From Pseudomonas sp. SCA2728.1_7 (GTDB lineage: Bacteria > Pseudomonadota > Gammaproteobacteria > Pseudomonadales > Pseudomonadaceae): 64,000 nucleotides of DNA. Numbering within the stretch: position 1 is the stretch's first letter; each line of letters begins with the position of its first letter. Positions 37,435 to 47,852 of the stretch are shown here, piece after piece. Location of the stretch: the NCBI RefSeq assembly GCF_018138145.1, contig NZ_CP073104.1, positions 5,089,001 to 5,153,000 of the forward strand, written 5' to 3'. The position numbers were made by a program, and so were the translations under genes. The notes beneath the pieces were generated by a model. That model was not told where the DNA came from and made no database searches. It saw only the letters and a program-made list of their open reading frames with translations.

Positions 37435-37521
37435 TAGGAGTGAGCCTGCTCGCGATAGCGGTGAGTCAGTCAGCAATTTGATTAGCTGACAGACCGCTAT
37501 CGCGAGCAGGCTCACTCCTAC
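37435..37521 (+). repeat. REP doublet, family B (GTAGGAGTGAGCCTGCTCGCGATAGCGG ... inverted)
   Basis: Two inverted copies of GTAGGAGTGAGCCTGCTCGC, each followed inside by GATAGCGGT. It differs from family A at the ends (TAGGAGTGAG versus TGGGAGCGAG). It lies between convergent genes. Confidence 0.95.
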
Positions 37522-37540
37522 AGGGGGAATCGGTGTTGGT

Positions 37541-37837
37541 TTAGTTACCGCGCTTGCTGTTGATCTGCCGCAGGCGATTGCCTTCGAAGCGCAAGTATTG
37601 ATACATGCCGTTGCTCGGGCCGTAGGTCCATTCCTCGACCTGAAACTCCTCGCGGCGATCGGCGCTGCGCTTGTAACCGAGCACATCACGGCTGACCGGC
37701 TCACCGCACTTTTGCAGGACTTCGCTTGAGCGGTCTCCGAGACTGATCAACTGACTGCCGCAGCGCAGCGTATCGGACGCCGAGGCGTGATTGGCCGCGA
37801 ACGTCATTGCAAGCAAGGCCAGCCACTGCAGTTTCAT
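37541..37837 (-). CDS. DUF2845 domain protein, exported
   Basis: A 98-residue protein with a signal peptide (MKLQWLALLAMTFAANHASA) and the DUF2845 core: TLRCGSQLISLGDRSSEVLQKCGEP, then EEFQVEEWTYGPSNGMYQYLRFEGNRLRQI. The two cysteines probably form a disulfide in the periplasm. The ATG overlaps the TGA of the DUF748 gene (ATGA at 37837), so the pair is coupled. The function is unknown. Confidence 0.85.
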   Translation of the reverse strand: MKLQWLALLAMTFAANHASASDTLRCGSQLISLGDRSSEVLQKCGEPVSRDVLGYKRSADRREEFQVEEWTYGPSNGMYQYLRFEGNRLRQINSKRGN

Positions 37838-40788
37838 CACTCGGCATCCAGGTGCATTTGCGTGACCACGCGGCCATCGCTCTCGGCTTCACCGAGATTG
37901 GCGTCGATGAAGTACACGCGGTCGTCCGCCAGTTGGCCTTTATCGACCAGATAATCCTTGATGCTGCTGGCACGATCCTGACCCAACTGACGCAGCAACA
38001 CATCGCTGCCACTCCAGAACTGGATCACGCCTTCGCGCATCTTCGCTGTGCGTTCTTCCTTGCCCAGATCCTTCCATTCGGCCGGTGGCTGGGTTTTCAG
38101 ACGGGTACGGTAGATACCTTCGAGCAGCGGGCCTTTCTCGCCCTCTGGCACTTGCAGCAGCGACGCCTGAGCCGGGACTTTATCGCCACGACGCTGGAGC
38201 ATCTTGTAGTAGTTGTACTGGTATTCACGTTCCAGACGCTGCTCGGCGAGCAACGGGCCGTCACTGCTTTTGGCGGCCGTGCCTTCGATCTCCAGACGCA
38301 GTGCCGGACGCTCCTTCAGTGCCTGAGACAGTTTGACCAGCGCCGCTTCGGCATCCTTGCTCAAATCGCTGGAACCCGGTGCAAACGACACGGTGCCGAG
38401 GTCTTCCGAACCGCCACCACTGATCAGCCCGCCAATCATCTTGAATGGCGCGGCAGCGGCTTTGACGATCAGGTTGCGCAGGGTCTGCCAGACAATCGGC
38501 ATTACGCTGAATTGCGGGTTGTTCAAATCACCGGTCACCGGCAACTCGATGGAGATCTTGCCGTCGACGTCCTTGAGCAGGGCAATCGCCAGTTTCAGCG
38601 GCAGGCTCACGGCATCCGGGCTGTCGACCTTCTCGCCGAGCTGCAATTGCTCGACCACCACTTTGTTTTCGGCCTTGAGCTGGCCCTTGGTGATCAGGTA
38701 ATGCAGGTCGAGGTTGAGCCGGCCTTTGCGGATACGGTAACCGGCAAATTTGCCGGAGTAGGGCGTCAGCGTCGTCAGTTCGACGCGTTTGAAACTGGTG
38801 GCGATGTCGAGGCTGGCCATCGGGTCGAACGGATTCACCGCGCCCTTGATGGTCACCGGTGCGTAGCGATCGACCTTGCCTTTGATATCGACGCTGGCCG
38901 GTTTCGCCTGACGGCTGTCGATGGTGCCGATCTGGCCGTTGAGTTGCTGCACCGCGGTGGCGAAGTTCGGCGTCAGGCTAAAGTCGGCGAAGTTGGCCGA
39001 GCCATCATTGATGGCGATGCCACCGATGTGAATGCCCAACGGTTTTTCGTTGCTGGCCGGTTTGGCTGCCGTGGTTTTCGCGCCACTGTCGGCCGGTTGC
39101 GGGATCAGCAGGTCGTCGATGTTGGTGGTGCGATCGTCGTTGATCATGAACCGCACATACGGCTGGAACAGGTTGACCTTGTCGATCGATAAACTGTCGC
39201 CATGTTGATAATTCAGGCCCTCGACCACCACTTGCTGCCACTTGAGGAAGTCGCGGGTTTTCAGGGTGTCGAGGGTGTGCAGTTGATCGATCTGCGCGCG
39301 CCCGGTGACGCTGAGTGCCAGCGGTGCGGTGCTCTTGAGATTGACCTTCAGATCACTGCCGAGCATGCCGCTGCGCAGTTCCAGGCGAATGAACGGGTTG
39401 ATGTAGGACTGCGCGACACGCAGGTCGATGTCCTGGGTTTTCACGTTGAGCTGGGCATTGACCGGGGCGAGATTGACGGTGCCGTCGGCCGTGATCCTGC
39501 CTTGCTTGCCCACGCCGCTGTCGAGCTTGAGCTTGAAGGGCGAACCGTTGAGGCTGTCGAAATCCTGCAGGTCGACGTTCAGCGGGGTGATATCCAGGGC
39601 AACGGCCGGTTGGGCCGAGCGGTCGGCCAGATGCACGGTGTAGTTACGCAATTGCACGTCTTTGAGCAGCACCTGCCATGGTTTGCTCGGCGCAGTGGGT
39701 TCAGCTTTTGGCGAGTCGGCAGCGGCCGGCGTGTTTGCCGGTTCTGCGGCGGCTTTGGCGGCGGGTTTCGACGGTTGGCTGGCGAGCAGTTTCTGCCAGT
39801 CCAGTTGCCCGTCGGCTTCAAGGGCTGCCCAGGTTTCCAGTTTGTTGCTGCGGATCTTGCCGACCACCACTTGTTGCTTGGCCAGATCGACCGAGGTTTC
39901 GCTGACGTCGAGACGTTCGAGTTTCGCCAGTGGCCGGCCGTCCGGAGCCTTGATGGCGAACGGCGCGATGCTCACCGCCACGTTGTTCAACTGCAGCTCG
40001 GTTTCTTTCGACAGGTTGAGTTTGTATTCGCTGCTGAGGCTGATCACACCGTCTTCCAGCACCAGCGGCACCGAGTCTCGCACGTAGGGCCAGAAGGCTT
40101 TCATCTTGCCGTCGGTGACTTTCAGAGTGCCTTCGGAGGTGAACGGGATCAGGCTGAAATTACCGCTCCAGTCGATCCGGCCGCCAGCGGGGCCGATGGC
40201 GACCAGGGTCATGTCGGCGCTGTCTTCGGGCAGGGTGCTGAGGTTTTTCAGTTCGAAGCTGAGGTCATCGTAGAGAAACTCGATGGGCTCGCTCGGGCGC
40301 ACGTCTTCAAAGTGCACGACGCCGCCGGCCAGTTTGATGTTGTCGATGCGCAGCGGGAAGGGCTTGGCGTTCGGATCGGCTGGTGTCGGCTCACTGGCCG
40401 GCACATTGAACAGGCCCAGCAGGTTGAGCTTGCCGTCTTTGGCGAAGAGGATTTCGCTCTTCGGCTTGTCCAGTTCAATGTTGGCCAGATGCAGGGCTTT
40501 GGTCCACAGGCTGTCGATTTGCAGGTCGGCGTACAGGCGATCGAACCCGATCTGCTCCTTGCCCGGCTCGCCAATGACCAGCCCCCACAGGGTGACTTCA
40601 AGGCTGAACGGGTTGAGCTCGATACGCTGGATATGCGCAGGCACTGTCGCGTAATTGGCCAGTTGTTGATTGGCCACACGCAGGGCGATGCCCGGCAAAA
40701 TCAGAAACCCCAGCAGGCTGTAGAGGGCCAGAGCAGTCAACAAGGCGCCAATTGCGCGAATCAATCCTTTGGGCATGTGCGGCTTCAT
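37837..40788 (-). CDS. DUF748 (AsmA-like) envelope protein
   Basis: A large protein of about 983 residues with one N-terminal TM helix (AIGALLTALALYSLLGFLILPGIAL). A long AsmA-like beta-rich body follows (ANQQLANYATVPAHIQRIELNPFSLEVTLWGLVIGEP; repeated GxLNL/ADGxV patterns), with a Pro/Ala-rich linker around residues ~345-380. The C-terminus (FAPGSSDLSKDAEAALVKLSQALKERP) resembles an OmpA-like segment. Related AsmA-family proteins bridge inner and outer membranes for phospholipid transfer; that role is inference here. Start ATG 40788 (MKPHMPKGL) is used; 40776 and 40821 are also possible. Confidence 0.85.
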   Translation of the reverse strand: MKPHMPKGLIRAIGALLTALALYSLLGFLILPGIALRVANQQLANYATVPAHIQRIELNPFSLEVTLWGLVIGEPGKEQIGFDRLYADLQIDSLWTKALHLANIELDKPKSEILFAKDGKLNLLGLFNVPASEPTPADPNAKPFPLRIDNIKLAGGVVHFEDVRPSEPIEFLYDDLSFELKNLSTLPEDSADMTLVAIGPAGGRIDWSGNFSLIPFTSEGTLKVTDGKMKAFWPYVRDSVPLVLEDGVISLSSEYKLNLSKETELQLNNVAVSIAPFAIKAPDGRPLAKLERLDVSETSVDLAKQQVVVGKIRSNKLETWAALEADGQLDWQKLLASQPSKPAAKAAAEPANTPAAADSPKAEPTAPSKPWQVLLKDVQLRNYTVHLADRSAQPAVALDITPLNVDLQDFDSLNGSPFKLKLDSGVGKQGRITADGTVNLAPVNAQLNVKTQDIDLRVAQSYINPFIRLELRSGMLGSDLKVNLKSTAPLALSVTGRAQIDQLHTLDTLKTRDFLKWQQVVVEGLNYQHGDSLSIDKVNLFQPYVRFMINDDRTTNIDDLLIPQPADSGAKTTAAKPASNEKPLGIHIGGIAINDGSANFADFSLTPNFATAVQQLNGQIGTIDSRQAKPASVDIKGKVDRYAPVTIKGAVNPFDPMASLDIATSFKRVELTTLTPYSGKFAGYRIRKGRLNLDLHYLITKGQLKAENKVVVEQLQLGEKVDSPDAVSLPLKLAIALLKDVDGKISIELPVTGDLNNPQFSVMPIVWQTLRNLIVKAAAAPFKMIGGLISGGGSEDLGTVSFAPGSSDLSKDAEAALVKLSQALKERPALRLEIEGTAAKSSDGPLLAEQRLEREYQYNYYKMLQRRGDKVPAQASLLQVPEGEKGPLLEGIYRTRLKTQPPAEWKDLGKEERTAKMREGVIQFWSGSDVLLRQLGQDRASSIKDYLVDKGQLADDRVYFIDANLGEAESDGRVVTQMHLDAE

Positions 40789-40890
40789 CTGTCTGAATCG
40801 GAGTGCCTTGGAGTATGGCACGCGATTCTGGTTCCGAAGTACCTCGCATGGAGCAGGATTGTTCAGATTCTTCTGTAGGAACGCTTTCCA

Positions 40891-40980
40891 TGTGGGAGCG
40901 AGCCTGCTCGCGAAGGCGTTCTATCAGTCACTCTATCTGTTGGCTGATACACCGCTTTCGCGAGCAGGCTCGCTCCCACA
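40891..40980 (+). repeat. REP doublet, family A
   Basis: TGTGGGAGCGAGCCTGCTCG ... CGAGCAGGCTCGCTCCCACA, inverted, with ~45 bp between the arms, in the gap between the DUF748 start and the methyltransferase stop. Confidence 0.95.
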
Positions 40981-41008
40981 TTGGACAGTTGTCAGCCGTG
41001 CGAGCGAT

Positions 41009-42025
41009 TCAGAGCTGCAGGATCAGGGTTTTCAGCGGCGGTTGCTGGTCCATGGACGGGAAGTCGGCGCCTGGGGTCATCACGCTCCACTCGCGCACAG
41101 GCCGCCCGGCCTTTTCGGCGCAGCGCAGGACCTGCTCGCGCCAGTCGTCCATGCTGACTTTCGCCAGGTTGTTGCAGCAGATCAGCACGCCGTTGTCGGC
41201 GGTGGTGAGCAGGGCCGGTTTGAGCAGGCTCTGATAGTCGCGCAGCAGATCGACGGTGCCGAATGCGCTCTTGGCCCACGCGGGCGGGTCGAGCAGGACC
41301 AGATCGTATTGGCGCTGATCGAGGCGTTGGTAGCTCGGCAGTTTCTGCCCGCGACGCTGGCTGATCGGCAGGCCGGCGAGTTGGCGAATGGCCGGAAAGT
41401 AGTCCGACTGGATGAATTCCATCTCCGGCAACTGCGGGTTGAGCAGACCGTTTTCGCGACCAACCGCCAGATTGCCTTCGGCGAAATCCAGGTTGCACAC
41501 CTCACGCGCGCCACCGGCGGCCGCACTGAGGCCGACGCCGCAGGTGTAGGCAAACAGGTTGAGCACGGATTTGCCCTTGGCGTGATCCTTGACCCAGCCA
41601 CGGGTGTTGCGCAGGTCGAGGAACAGCAGCGGATCCTGCCCGGCATGACGCCCGCGCACACGGTAGTTCAGACCCCATTCGTGGCCAACCAGATCGGCCA
41701 GCGCGGCGTCTTCGGCTTTGTAGACGCTGTCTTCACGATCAATACGCGAATTGCCACGGGAGCGGTCGTTGTAGACCAGCAAGGTTTCCAGCCCCAGGCT
41801 CTGATTAACCATGGCGTGCAGTTGCAGCAGGTCTTCCCGCTCCAGCGTCTGGTGGAAGCTTTGCACCAGCAGTTGCGGGCCGTAGCGATCGATGGTCAGG
41901 CCGCCAGCGCCTTCCTGGCTGCCGTGGAACAGCCGATAGCAATCGGTGCCCTGGCGGTGCAGCTCGGCCAGCAGATCCTGGCGTTGATCGAGGGCGGCGC
42001 GCAGCGCCTGATTCAAGGAAGACAT
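41009..42025 (-). CDS. Class I SAM-dependent methyltransferase, RlmI/RlmK-like
   Basis: A 338-residue protein of the 23S rRNA m5C methyltransferase-related group. After an N-terminal RlmI-type domain (GGLTIDRYGPQLLVQSF; SVYKAEDAALADLVGHEWGLNYRVRG) comes the Rossmann methyltransferase with SAM motif VLNLFAYTCGVGLSAAAGG (~170-188) and motif IV LLDPPAWAKS (~250-259). It is shorter than E. coli RlmI and lacks an N-terminal PUA domain, so the exact target is not certain. Confidence 0.85.
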   Translation of the reverse strand: MSSLNQALRAALDQRQDLLAELHRQGTDCYRLFHGSQEGAGGLTIDRYGPQLLVQSFHQTLEREDLLQLHAMVNQSLGLETLLVYNDRSRGNSRIDREDSVYKAEDAALADLVGHEWGLNYRVRGRHAGQDPLLFLDLRNTRGWVKDHAKGKSVLNLFAYTCGVGLSAAAGGAREVCNLDFAEGNLAVGRENGLLNPQLPEMEFIQSDYFPAIRQLAGLPISQRRGQKLPSYQRLDQRQYDLVLLDPPAWAKSAFGTVDLLRDYQSLLKPALLTTADNGVLICCNNLAKVSMDDWREQVLRCAEKAGRPVREWSVMTPGADFPSMDQQPPLKTLILQL

Positions 42026-42093
42026 GCGGGCGCCTTGCTGGAGAGAATGGGGGCGCGGGAGTTTAGCAGCTTGGCGGGCAATCGAGTTGCACC

Positions 42094-42160
42094 CTTCGCG
42101 AGCAGGCTCGCTCCCACATGGGAATGCATTCCAAATGTGGGAGCGAGCCTGCTCGCGAAG
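42094..42160 (+). repeat. REP doublet, family A, outward-facing arrangement
   Basis: TTCGCGAGCAGGCTCGCTCCCACA comes first and TGTGGGAGCGAGCCTGCTCGCGAA second, only ~19 bp apart. This is the reverse order of the other intact doublets and matches the arrangement split by the IS110 element. It ends 3 bp before the MpaB-type stop codon. Confidence 0.95.
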
Positions 42161-42162
42161 CT

Positions 42163-43035
42163 TTAGGTCAGCAAACCCATCCGGCGTTTGGCGCGTTGCA
42201 CCGAACCATTGCGCATCGCCCAGCGCAGCATCGGTGCACTGCGCCTCACGCTGGCGCGAATCAATTGCCGTTGCAGCGAGCTCTGCCGGACATCAAGCAT
42301 ATCGCTGGCCCAATCCGGCAGTAGATCAATGCCAGCCTTCATCATCAGATCACCAAACGGTCGCGCCAGAACACTCGGCGCCGGTGCGTCGAGCAACAAA
42401 CGCAACACCTCACGGCTGCGCTCATCGCACAGCAACTGCGGGCGCATGCGTTGCAGATAATCGGCTACGGCTTGCCGCGATTTCGGCACATCCCGCGCAC
42501 CGAGGCGTTCGGCAATCACGGCGATTTCCGCGTAATAACGATCCTGATCCGTCCCCGACAACTGCGGATTTCGATAACGCAAATGTGCCGCGAGAAAATT
42601 ACTGACTTCGGCCACGTGCACCCAGGTCAGCAAATCCGGATCGCTCGCTGCATAAGGCCGGCCATCCGGCGCAGTGCCGACCACTTGCAGATGAATGGTG
42701 CGCACTTTCTCGATCAGCCAGTCTGCATCCCGCCGCGAACCGAAGGTGGTGCCGGAAACAAACTGACTGGTACGGCGCAAGCGTCCGAGCATGTCTTCAC
42801 GGAAATTCGAATGATCCCAGACCCCGGCCAACGCCAACGGATGCAAGGCTTGCAGCAACAGCGCACTGATGCCGCCGATCAGCATGCTGCTGAAATCGCC
42901 GTGCACCTGCCAACTGACCGAATCCGGGCCGAACAGGCCGGGATCGCCCTTGGGGTTTTCCAGATCGAGTTGGCCGAGGGACAGCCCGGTCAGGCTCATG
43001 AGTTGGTTTTCAATACGACTGCGGATGAATTCCAT
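42163..43035 (-). CDS. Oxygenase MpaB family protein (DUF2236)
   Basis: A 290-residue protein with the DUF2236/latex-clearing-protein-like fold, a haem-binding all-helical family. Visible family features are the N-terminal GPDSVSWQVHGDFSSMLIGGISALLLQALHPLALAGVWDHSNF, RLRRTSQFVSGTTFG (arginines), and DLLTWVHVAEVSNFLAAH with the conserved His. Substrates of bacterial members are mostly unknown. It lies 51 bp after the acs stop on the same strand. Confidence 0.85.
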   Translation of the reverse strand: MEFIRSRIENQLMSLTGLSLGQLDLENPKGDPGLFGPDSVSWQVHGDFSSMLIGGISALLLQALHPLALAGVWDHSNFREDMLGRLRRTSQFVSGTTFGSRRDADWLIEKVRTIHLQVVGTAPDGRPYAASDPDLLTWVHVAEVSNFLAAHLRYRNPQLSGTDQDRYYAEIAVIAERLGARDVPKSRQAVADYLQRMRPQLLCDERSREVLRLLLDAPAPSVLARPFGDLMMKAGIDLLPDWASDMLDVRQSSLQRQLIRASVRRSAPMLRWAMRNGSVQRAKRRMGLLT

Positions 43036-43086
43036 GACCACTCAGTGCGAAAGGGCGGGCGCGGCCGGTTGACTGCGCCCGAGATG

Positions 43087-45024
43087 TTACTGATTGAGGC
43101 GCTTGTCGATCAGGCCTTGCACCACGCTCGGGTCGGCCAGGGTCGAGGTGTCGCCGAGGCTGTCGAGTTCGTTGCAGGCGATCTTGCGCAGGATGCGCCG
43201 CATGATCTTGCCTGAACGGGTTTTCGGCAAGGCCGGCGCCCACTGGATCAGGTCCGGTTTGGCGAAGCTGCCGATTTCCTTGCTGACGTGCGCCAGCAGT
43301 TCTTTCTTCAGTTCGTCATTCGGTTCGGTGCCGTTCATCGGCGTGACGAAGGCGTAGATGCCCTGACCTTTGACGTCGTGGGGGTAACCGACCACGGCGG
43401 CTTCGGCGATGCTGTCGTGCAGCACCAGCGCGCTTTCCACTTCAGCCGTGCCGATGCGATGACCGGAGACGTTGATCACATCGTCGATGCGCCCGGTGAT
43501 CCAGTAATCGCCATCCTCATCGCGGCGTGCGCCGTCGCCGGTGAAGTAGTAGCCGGGGTAAGGTTTGAAATAGGTGTCGACCATTCGCTGCGGGTCGCCA
43601 TAGACGCTGCGGATCTGCGCCGGCCAACTCGACTTGATCGCCAGCACGCCGCTGCCGGCGCCTTTGATTTCCTTGCCGTGTTCATCGAGCAGCACCGGTT
43701 GCACGCCGAACATCGGTTGCGTGGCGCAGCCCGGTTTGATCCGCTGTGCGCTGACCAGCGGGCTGAGCATGATGCCGCCGGTTTCGGTCTGCCACCAAGT
43801 GTCGACGATAGGGCAGCGCTGTTCTCCTACGACGTTGAAATACCATTCCCACGCTTCCGGGTTGATCGGCTCACCGACGCTGCCGAGTAATCTGAGGCTG
43901 GCGCGCGAGGTTTCTTTCAACGGTTCGGCGCCTTCGCGCATCAACGCGCGCAGAGCAGTCGGCGCGGTGTAGAAAATATTGACCTTGTGCTTGTCGATCA
44001 CCTGCCAGAAACGCGAACTGCTCGGGTAGCTCGGCACGCCTTCGAACATCAGCGTGGTCGCACCATTGGCCAGCGGACCGTAGACGATGTAGCTGTGGCC
44101 GGTGACCCAACCAACATCGGCGGTGCACCAGAACACCTCGCCGTCGCGGTAGTCGAGCACATATTTGAAAGTCATCGCCGCTTGCAGCAGGTAACCGCCG
44201 GTGGTGTGCAGCACGCCTTTGGGTTTGCCGGTGCTGCCGGAGGTGTAGAGGATGAACAGCGGATCTTCGGCGTCCATCGGTTCCGGTGGGCAATCGTCGC
44301 TGACATCGCGTACCGCCTGGTGATACCAGAGGTCGCGGCCTTCGACCCAATCGACCTTGCCTTGGCTGCGCTCGACCACCACGACGGTGCTGACGTCCGG
44401 GCAACTTTGCAGGGCTTTGTCGACGTTTTGCTTGAGCGGCACGAACTTGCCGCCGCGTACACCTTCGTCGGCAGTGATCACCGTGCGGCAATCGGCATCG
44501 AGAATACGGTCACGCAGAGAGTCAGGAGAAAAGCCGCCAAACACCACCGAATGGATCGCGCCGATTCGTGCACAGGCGAGCATGGCGTAAGCGGCTTCGG
44601 GGATCATCGGCATGTAGATGCACACCCGGTCGCCTTTCTTCACACCACGGCTTTTCAGCACGTTGGCCAGGCGGCAGACATGGTGGTGAAGTTTTTTATA
44701 AGTGATTTGCGCCGATTCGGCCGGGTCGTCGCCTTCCCAGAGCAGGGCGGTCTGCTCGCCGCGCTTTTCCAGATGGCGGTCGATGCAGTTGTAACTGACG
44801 TTCAGTCTGCCCCCGGCAAACCAGGCGGCTTCCCCGGTTTTCAGGTCATAGCGCTGAACGGTCTGCCACGGTGTGCTCCAGTCGAGGAACTGCGAGGCCT
44901 GCTCGGCCCAGAAGGTGCTGGGGTGTTCAATGGATTCGCGGTACAGGCGCCGATAGTCTTCCTGACTCAATTGCGCAGCCCGGCGGACGGCATCGGCTTT
45001 GGGGAACGTGCTGATATCGAACAT
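43087..45024 (-). CDS. acs: Acetyl-CoA synthetase
   Basis: A 645-residue ANL-family enzyme making acetyl-CoA from acetate, ATP and CoA. The AMP-binding P-loop is [11 protein letters not shown] (~264-274). [10 protein letters not shown] is the A5 motif, and the C-terminal [11 protein letters not shown] holds the catalytic Lys regulated by acetylation. Length and motifs are normal. Pseudomonas has two acs paralogues; this is the one next to pgi. Confidence 0.96.
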   Translation of the reverse strand: MFDISTFPKADAVRRAAQLSQEDYRRLYRESIEHPSTFWAEQASQFLDWSTPWQTVQRYDLKTGEAAWFAGGRLNVSYNCIDRHLEKRGEQTALLWEGDDPAESAQITYKKLHHHVCRLANVLKSRGVKKGDRVCIYMPMIPEAAYAMLACARIGAIHSVVFGGFSPDSLRDRILDADCRTVITADEGVRGGKFVPLKQNVDKALQSCPDVSTVVVVERSQGKVDWVEGRDLWYHQAVRDVSDDCPPEPMDAEDPLFILYTSGSTGKPKGVLHTTGGYLLQAAMTFKYVLDYRDGEVFWCTADVGWVTGHSYIVYGPLANGATTLMFEGVPSYPSSSRFWQVIDKHKVNIFYTAPTALRALMREGAEPLKETSRASLRLLGSVGEPINPEAWEWYFNVVGEQRCPIVDTWWQTETGGIMLSPLVSAQRIKPGCATQPMFGVQPVLLDEHGKEIKGAGSGVLAIKSSWPAQIRSVYGDPQRMVDTYFKPYPGYYFTGDGARRDEDGDYWITGRIDDVINVSGHRIGTAEVESALVLHDSIAEAAVVGYPHDVKGQGIYAFVTPMNGTEPNDELKKELLAHVSKEIGSFAKPDLIQWAPALPKTRSGKIMRRILRKIACNELDSLGDTSTLADPSVVQGLIDKRLNQ

Positions 45025-45113
45025 GACGGTTCCTTATTCTTGTGGTGCGACAGGAATAAAGATGCGCCGATGGGGGCAAGGGATCAAGGCCGGCAGACGG
45101 CTCTCCACCGCGA

Positions 45114-45279
45114 AGAGCCCCTCACCCTAACCCTCTCCCAAAGGGAGAGGGGACTGACCGAGGTGTTTGGGCTTGATACATCGACCTGAAATTTCGGAGT
45201 CGAACTCAAGTATCGAAAACGTGAAAATCGGCTCCCTTTCCCCCTCGCCCCTGGGGGGAGAGGGCTGGGGTGAGGGGGA
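45114..45279 (+). repeat. Intergenic repeat pair (CCCTCACCCTAACCCTCTCCC type)
   Basis: CCCTCACCCTAACCCTCTCC-CAAAG-GGAGAGGGG at 45119-45152 and CCCTCGCCCCTGGGGGGAGAGGGCTGGGGTGAGGG at 45242-45276 are inverted copies of another common proteobacterial intergenic repeat, about 90 bp apart. Each arm forms its own GGGAGAGGG hairpin. No gene is seen here. Confidence 0.85.
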
Positions 45280-45323
45280 AACGATTTGGCTGTCACCGCG
45301 AAATCCACGCCAAACGCCAGACG

Positions 45324-45350
45324 AAAAAAAGCCCCTGAACTTCAGGGGCT
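45324..45350 (-). terminator. Terminator after pgi
   Basis: On the reverse strand AGCCCCTGAAG-TTCAGGGGCT followed by seven T, 18 bp after the pgi stop. Confidence 0.93.
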
Positions 45351-45367
45351 CTCTATCAAGCAACTGA

Positions 45368-47032
45368 TCAACCGCGGTGACGACCGCGGAAGTAGTTGAT
45401 CAGGCCCTGAGTGGAAGGATCGTCAGCAGTGCTTTCATCGCTGCCGACCAGGCGGTTGTAAACGCCTTTGCCCAGTTCCTTGCCCAATTCCACGCCCCAC
45501 TGGTCAAAGGCGTTGATGCCCCAGACCACGCTTTGTACGAACACTTTATGTTCATACATTGCCACCAGCGCGCCGAGACGACGCGGGCTGATGCGTTCAA
45601 CCACAATGGTGTTGCTCGGACGGTTGCCCGGGATCACCTTGTGTGGCGCGAGTTTGTGCACTTCTTCTTCGCTCATGCCTTTGTCGCGCAACTCTTGCTC
45701 GGCTTCCGGCAGGGTTTTGCCGAGCATCAGCGCCTGGCTCTGCGACAGGCAGTTGGCGTACAGCCACTGATGGTGGTCGGAAACCGGGTTGAAGCTGACG
45801 ATCGGCACGATGAAATCGGCCGGGATCAACTGCGAACCTTGATGCAGCAACTGGTGGTAAGCGTGCTGACCGTTGCAGCCGACGCCGCCCCAGATCACCG
45901 GACCGGTATCGGTCGACACCGGCGTGCCGTCCTGGCGCACGCTCTTGCCGTTGGATTCCATGTCCAGTTGTTGCAAGTGCTTGGTGATGTTGCGCAGGTA
46001 GTGGTCGTACGGCAGGATCGCGTGGCTTTGCGCGCCCCAGAAGTTGCCGTACCACACGCCGAGCAGGGCCAGCAGCACCGGCATGTTCTGTTCGAACGGC
46101 GCGGTCTGGAAATGCTGGTCCATGGTGTAGGCACCGGACAGCAATTCCTTGAAGTTGGACATGCCGATGGCCAGAGCGATTGGCAAACCGATCGCCGACC
46201 ACAGCGAGTAACGCCCACCGACCCAGTCCCACATCGGGAAGATGTTTTCTTCGCGGATACCGAAGGCCACGGCAGCGGCGTTGTTGCTCGATACGGCGAT
46301 GAAGTGACGATACAGCTCGGCTTCCGAACCGCCCTGCGCCAGGTACCAGGCGCGCGCAGCTTGAGCGTTCTTCAGGGTTTCGAGGGTGTTGAAGGATTTC
46401 GACGAGACGATGAACAGTGTGGTCTCGGCGCGCAGTTTCTGCGTCAGCTCGTGGAATTCGCTGCCATCGATGTTCGCCAGATAATGGCAACGCACGCCTT
46501 TCTGCGCGTAGGACAGCAGTGCTTCGGACACCAGTTCAGGGCCGAGGAACGAGCCACCGATGCCGATGTTGACCACATCAGTGATCGGCTTTTCGGTGTA
46601 ACCACGCCACAGGCCATCGTGGATACGGCCGACCAGATCGGTGATCTGGTTCAGGACCTTGTGCACTTCCGGCATCACGTTGACGCCGTTGACCGACAGC
46701 TTGTCGCCTACCGGGCGGCGCAGGGCGGTGTGCAGCGCCGGGCGGCCTTCGGAAGTGTTGACGATTTCGCCTTCGAACAGCGCTTTGATGGCGCCTTTGA
46801 GATCGACTTCATTGGCCAGACCCACCAGCAGATTGCGGGTCTGGGCGTTGATCAAATTTTTCGAATAATCGAGAAACAGTCCGCAGCTGCTGAGGGTGAA
46901 TTGATTGAAGCGCTGCGGATCGGCGTTGAAGGCTTCGCGCATGCTGAAATCCTGCATGGCTTGGCGGTGATCTTTCAACGCTTGCCAGGCGGGCAGAGCG
47001 GTAACGTCTTGAGGAGTGAGGTAATACGCCAT
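45368..47032 (-). CDS. pgi: Glucose-6-phosphate isomerase
   Basis: A 554-residue enzyme interconverting glucose-6-P and fructose-6-P. The family signatures are visible: [33 protein letters not shown] (phosphate-binding serines), [19 protein letters not shown], and the C-terminal [17 protein letters not shown]. Start ATG 47032 ([10 protein letters not shown]) is chosen; the in-frame codon at 47212 would add an unlikely 60 residues. A 229-bp gap upstream should hold its promoter. Confidence 0.97.
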   Translation of the reverse strand: MAYYLTPQDVTALPAWQALKDHRQAMQDFSMREAFNADPQRFNQFTLSSCGLFLDYSKNLINAQTRNLLVGLANEVDLKGAIKALFEGEIVNTSEGRPALHTALRRPVGDKLSVNGVNVMPEVHKVLNQITDLVGRIHDGLWRGYTEKPITDVVNIGIGGSFLGPELVSEALLSYAQKGVRCHYLANIDGSEFHELTQKLRAETTLFIVSSKSFNTLETLKNAQAARAWYLAQGGSEAELYRHFIAVSSNNAAAVAFGIREENIFPMWDWVGGRYSLWSAIGLPIALAIGMSNFKELLSGAYTMDQHFQTAPFEQNMPVLLALLGVWYGNFWGAQSHAILPYDHYLRNITKHLQQLDMESNGKSVRQDGTPVSTDTGPVIWGGVGCNGQHAYHQLLHQGSQLIPADFIVPIVSFNPVSDHHQWLYANCLSQSQALMLGKTLPEAEQELRDKGMSEEEVHKLAPHKVIPGNRPSNTIVVERISPRRLGALVAMYEHKVFVQSVVWGINAFDQWGVELGKELGKGVYNRLVGSDESTADDPSTQGLINYFRGRHRG

Positions 47033-47261
47033 CGCTGCGGTTTTCCTTTTTACTTGAACGGCCTTTTGAACACTGAACAGACCCGGCACGCCATGTTTGG
47101 GCATGGGATCAACTGCGTCGACACGATTTCCGGACACAGGGCGAATACAGTAAACCTCGCGCTGCGTTCTGTCTTGACTTTGTCTGACCAGATCCCTGTA
47201 CTTTTTTAACATCCAGACCGGGAACTGGCCGACAAACGGAGGGGGCGGGGCGAAATCGGGA

Positions 47262-47642
47262 TCAGGCGAGCTGAACCGGGATGGCGTTGCTGGTGTGGCT
47301 CAGCTCATTGCCCGGCGCCATGTAGAGCATGCGCGGCTTGAAATTGACCAGCTCGGCTTCGCTGTAATGGGCATAGGCACAAATGATCACGCGGTCGCCG
47401 ACCTTGGCCTTGTGCGCAGCGGCGCCATTGACGGAGATCATCCGCGAACCCTCTTCGCCACGAATCGCGTAGGTGGTGAAGCGCTCACCATTGTCGACGT
47501 TATAAATCTGGATCTGCTCGTATTCACGGATGCCGGACAAGTCCAGCCACTCGCCATCGATGGCGCACGAACCTTCGTAATCGAGCACCGCATGAGTGAC
47601 TTCGGCGCGGTGCAGTTTGGCCTTGAGCATGATCGCGTGCAT
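47262..47642 (-). CDS. panD: Aspartate 1-decarboxylase (proenzyme)
   Basis: A 126-residue proenzyme that makes beta-alanine for pantothenate. It is self-cleaved between Gly24 and Ser25 in YEGSCAID to give the pyruvoyl cofactor. [24 protein letters not shown] and [20 protein letters not shown] are family blocks. Start ATG 47642 ([13 protein letters not shown]) is used. It is in the panB-panC-(REP)-panD run on the reverse strand. Confidence 0.97.
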   Translation of the reverse strand: MHAIMLKAKLHRAEVTHAVLDYEGSCAIDGEWLDLSGIREYEQIQIYNVDNGERFTTYAIRGEEGSRMISVNGAAAHKAKVGDRVIICAYAHYSEAELVNFKPRMLYMAPGNELSHTSNAIPVQLA

Positions 47643-47744
47643 GAGGGTTTTCCCGGGTTGGAATCGAACGGCGGGCAGTGTGCCCGAAGGCTTTGAGGGC
47701 GGCAATACGGCTTGAAATGCAATTTTCATAACACCGAAAACCAC

Positions 47745-47834
47745 TGTAGGAGTGAGCCTGCTCGCGATAGCGGTGTGTCATTCAACACTAATGCTGACTG
47801 ACACACCGCTATCGCGAGCAGGCTCACTCCTACA
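47745..47834 (+). repeat. REP doublet, family B
   Basis: TGTAGGAGTGAGCCTGCTCG ... CGAGCAGGCTCACTCCTACA inverted pair with GATAGCGGTGTGTCA inner flanks, between panC and panD. Confidence 0.95.
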
Positions 47835-47852
47835 GGGGGTATTGCGGTGTCT

